From the NCBI GenBank assembly GCA_022866015.1, contig JALHTX010000287.1, forward strand, positions 1-22,573: 22,573 bases of DNA, written 5' to 3'. The translations under genes and the position numbers were made by a program. The notes beneath the pieces are model-generated. The model was not told where the DNA came from, made no database searches, and saw only the letters and a program-made list of their open reading frames with translations. Origin of the DNA: Thermoplasmatota archaeon. GTDB lineage: Archaea; Thermoplasmatota; E2; DHVEG-1. Positions 22,542 to 22,573 of the stretch are shown piece by piece (the first letter of the stretch is position 1; every line of letters starts with the position of its first letter).

Positions 22542-22573
22542 AACCCTATTATAAGTAATGTTATTTTGTTCAT

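Larger units (their letters stand above)
18336..22573. mobile_element. Putative integrated element, left end (right end outside)
   Basis: The stretch starts at a tRNA 3'-end remnant, then carries an HTH protein, a serine recombinase, a secreted beta-helix protein, a damaged C39-like gene and an orphan membrane protein; all genes to its left up to 10139 are conserved. The fragment orientation predicts the intact tRNA gene on the minus strand to the right of the window. Serine recombinases rarely use tRNA sites, so another integrase may exist further right. Extent is inferred. Confidence 0.35.

Overview
The window is chromosomal DNA of a low-GC archaeon. The evidence is a run of archaeal-type genes: ribosomal proteins L7Ae, S28e and L24e in their usual order, a stand-alone archaeal PheT of 545 residues, RadB, a TtuA/NcsA-type tRNA thiolase, a DRG GTPase with a TGS domain, transketolase split into two subunits, and PIMT. 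Many genes have an AT-rich TATA-like element about 25 bases before a start with little or no leader. Secreted PKD/LamG and NosD-type beta-helix proteins, together with this gene set, make a Thermoplasmatota-like lineage my best guess. That is an inference; no rRNA is present to settle it. No CRISPR array, rRNA or intact tRNA was seen.

Layout. 163-1281: secreted LamG/PKD surface protein (-). 1901-3708: two-subunit transketolase (+), meeting a DRG GTPase (-) tail to tail. 4887-5822: carbamate kinase (-). 5823-10138: first accessory stretch, with a secreted orphan, two or three stem-loop RNA candidates, an Lrp-type regulator, a membrane-anchored transglutaminase-like protein with a degenerate tandem copy, a tiny secreted ORF, a zinc-ribbon ORF interrupted by TGA, and a 28-residue acidic peptide. 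10139-18325: housekeeping block (PIMT, adenosine-specific kinase, the L7Ae-S28e-L24e operon, a radical SAM protein with RadB, the tRNA thiolase, PheT, a HAD phosphatase, a metallophosphoesterase). 18336 to the end: second accessory stretch, with a tRNA 3'-end remnant, an HTH protein overlapping a small serine recombinase, a NosD-like protein, and a two-gene unit (four-helix membrane protein plus C39-like peptidase with an in-frame TGA).

Connections. The tRNA fragment at 18336-18352 lies exactly where housekeeping genes stop and recombinase-led accessory genes begin, so it is read as the edge of an integrated element whose intact tRNA should lie to the right. Genes in both accessory stretches share a leader (GAAATTGTAG, then TTTGAGGGAGG) placed just before the start codon. 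Two of the three genes with the full leader carry exactly one in-frame TGA. Three stem-loops with 12-bp stems, each about 25-30 bases after a TATA-like box, have Shine-Dalgarno-like or anti-Shine-Dalgarno-like loops. The shared leaders, the stem-loops and the TGA-interrupted genes are the parts that familiar families do not explain.
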